A DNA stretch of 7,194 nucleotides from Synergistes sp. (lineage in GTDB: Bacteria; Synergistota; Synergistia; Synergistales; Synergistaceae), in assembly GCA_016288355.1 (NCBI GenBank), contig JAEEYY010000052.1:1-7194 (forward strand), written 5' to 3'. This document shows, one piece after another, positions 5,934-7,194 of the stretch. A model generated the notes under the pieces. It ran no database searches, was not told the DNA's origin, and was given only the letters and a program-made list of their open reading frames with translations. Both the position numbers and the translations under genes were made by a program. Each line of letters begins with the position of its first letter. The stretch's first letter is position 1.

Positions 5934-7194
5934 ATGGAAATCCTTTCGACTCTGGGAACTGGCCTGCATACATTCTTCGCTGATCCTACCGTTTTCCCGT
6001 TACTGACAGCCGGCGTCATCCTTGGCCTGATCTTCGGATGTATTCCAGGACTGACAGCAGCGCTTGGCGTTTCATTGATTTTGCCTCTTACGTATATGAT
6101 GTCACCTATTCAGGGCCTTTCGACCTTGATAGGCATCTACGTGGGTGGTATTTCGGGCGGACTTTACGGAGCAATCCTGTTAAACATCCCTGGCACCTCT
6201 GCGTCAATCGTGACGTGTTTTGATGGGTCACCAATGGCGAAGCAAGGACGTGCTGCCGAAGCTCTTTCCATGGGGATTTTTGCTTCGTTTATCGGTGGCA
6301 CCTTCAGTATGTTTGTTCTTGTAACGATTGCGCCTCTGCTGGCCAAGGTTGCTGTAATTTTTGGACCATGGGAATACACCGCGCTTGGCATTATGGGTTT
6401 AAGCGTAGTCGTAAGCTTAGCCAGTAAAGACCTTATTAAAGGTTTGATCTCGGCAGTCATAGGCATTTTTCTGGCAATGTGCGGCATAGATCCTGTTATG
6501 GGTGATTCCCGATTTACATTTGGCTTTTGGCAGTTGAATTCTGGCTTCCCAACGTTAGCAACATTAATGGGATTTTTTGCTCTCGGTGAAATGCTCACAC
6601 AAGTGCGTGGTCTGAGTACCAAAGGTGAATTTACTCAGATGCAGGAACGAGTACCATTGATCCCATCATGGTCCAGTATCAAAAAATCCGGACTAGCCTT
6701 GACTATCGGTTCATTAATCGGCACCGCCGTTGGTATCCTACCTGGTGTAGGCCAGTCAACCGCAGCGATGCTTGCTTATTCACAAACAAAAGCATTATCC
6801 AAGAATCCTGAAGAATTTGGGAACGGACGCATTGAGGGTATCGCCGCCTCTGAGTCGGCAAACAACGCAGTCAACGGCGGTGCAATGATCCCGATGATGA
6901 CATTGGGCATTCCTGGTGATTTAGTTACTTCAATACTGATGGGTGGACTGGTCATTCATGGTCTCCAGCCTGGTCCATTGATGTTCAAGCTGAACACTGA
7001 CGTCGTGGGCTCGATGTTCATTGCCTACGCGTTATCGAACATCGTCATGGTCATTGTAGCGCTGTTGCTTATCCGTGTATTCATCCGCTTACTTCATGTT
7101 CCGGCTCAGGTGCTCTACCCTGTGATCCTGATTATGTGTGTATTGGGAACATACAGCGTTAATAACCGTATTTTTGACATTTGGGTCCTTTTAC
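5934..7194 (+). CDS. tctA: TctA-family large permease subunit of a TTT transporter, 3' end cut by window
   Basis: Large integral-membrane subunit that moves the solute across the inner membrane. The frame runs from the ATG at 5934 to the right edge without a stop: 420 codons of the usual roughly 500. An AGGAGG at 5917-5922 lies 11 nt upstream. The two homologous halves are both visible. Half one has GLIFGCIPGLTAALGVSLILPLT (residues about 31-53) and GIYVGGISGGLYGAILLNIPGTSA, then FDGSPMAKQGRAAEAL. Half two has GTAVGILPGVGQSTAAMLAY, then FGNGRIEGIAASESANNAVNGGAMIPMMTLGIPGD. The paired PG loops and the ESANNA segment are diagnostic of TctA. Hydrophobic stretches fill the rest. It follows tctC across a terminator and ends the order B-C-A. 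Nothing suggests disruption in the visible part. Confidence 0.96.
   Translation, partial: MEILSTLGTGLHTFFADPTVFPLLTAGVILGLIFGCIPGLTAALGVSLILPLTYMMSPIQGLSTLIGIYVGGISGGLYGAILLNIPGTSASIVTCFDGSPMAKQGRAAEALSMGIFASFIGGTFSMFVLVTIAPLLAKVAVIFGPWEYTALGIMGLSVVVSLASKDLIKGLISAVIGIFLAMCGIDPVMGDSRFTFGFWQLNSGFPTLATLMGFFALGEMLTQVRGLSTKGEFTQMQERVPLIPSWSSIKKSGLALTIGSLIGTAVGILPGVGQSTAAMLAYSQTKALSKNPEEFGNGRIEGIAASESANNAVNGGAMIPMMTLGIPGDLVTSILMGGLVIHGLQPGPLMFKLNTDVVGSMFIAYALSNIVMVIVALLLIRVFIRLLHVPAQVLYPVILIMCVLGTYSVNNRIFDIWVLL

Noticed and set aside
6164..6622. 152-codon open frame on the minus strand and a 61-codon plus-strand frame at 6038-6223
   Set aside because: Both lie inside tctA in other frames, have no recognisable motifs, and tctA is clearly the real gene.
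1..7194. Search for CRISPR arrays, tRNA or rRNA genes, riboswitches and toxin-antitoxin or defence genes
   Set aside because: No regularly spaced repeats, no cloverleaf-like sequence and no such protein motifs were seen; the gaps between genes are too short to hide them.

Overview
The window looks like a chromosomal stretch from an anaerobic, peptide- or amino-acid-using bacterium. It carries a complete uptake-and-hydrolysis cassette next to the end of an insertion sequence. Base composition looks moderate, Shine-Dalgarno sequences are strong (AAGGAG, GGAGG, AGGAGG), and the promoters look sigma-70-like. The pairing of a tripartite tricarboxylate transporter (TTT) with M20 and M19 hydrolases under an IclR regulator fits Synergistota or a similar fermentative lineage. 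That placement is a low-confidence inference from gene content; nothing in the window fixes the taxon.

Layout: positions 1-841 are the 3' part of an IS3-family (IS150-like) element. They hold the transposase catalytic domain with an intact DD(35)E triad, a strong hairpin, and a probable right terminal repeat ending near 841. On the minus strand, facing the IS, is an IclR-type regulator (903 to about 1763). A divergent control region of about 175 bp (1764-1937) contains a near-consensus promoter for the rightward genes and a weaker candidate promoter for the regulator.

The rightward genes run with short gaps: an M20-family metallo-amidohydrolase (1938-3122), an M19-type dipeptidase-like enzyme (3153-4316), tctB (4328-4840), tctC (4900-5862) and tctA (5934 onward, cut by the window edge after 420 codons). 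tctA is open across the right edge, so it is easily missed, but it is unmistakable from its repeated PG-containing motifs.

Inferred function: the secreted TctC protein captures a small carboxylated solute. TctA and TctB import it. The two cytoplasmic hydrolases cleave amide or peptide bonds in it. The IclR protein senses the solute or a product and controls the divergent promoter. The substrate cannot be read from the sequence; an N-acyl amino acid, dipeptide or similar amide-linked carboxylate is the natural guess.

Points worth attention: the M19-like enzyme has an HNH metal motif where the family normally has HND. tctC is bracketed by an upstream stem-loop and a downstream intrinsic terminator, which would raise binding protein over membrane subunits. 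The transporter gene order is B-C-A. A hairpin inside the IS is a well-formed terminator for leftward transcription coming from the regulator.
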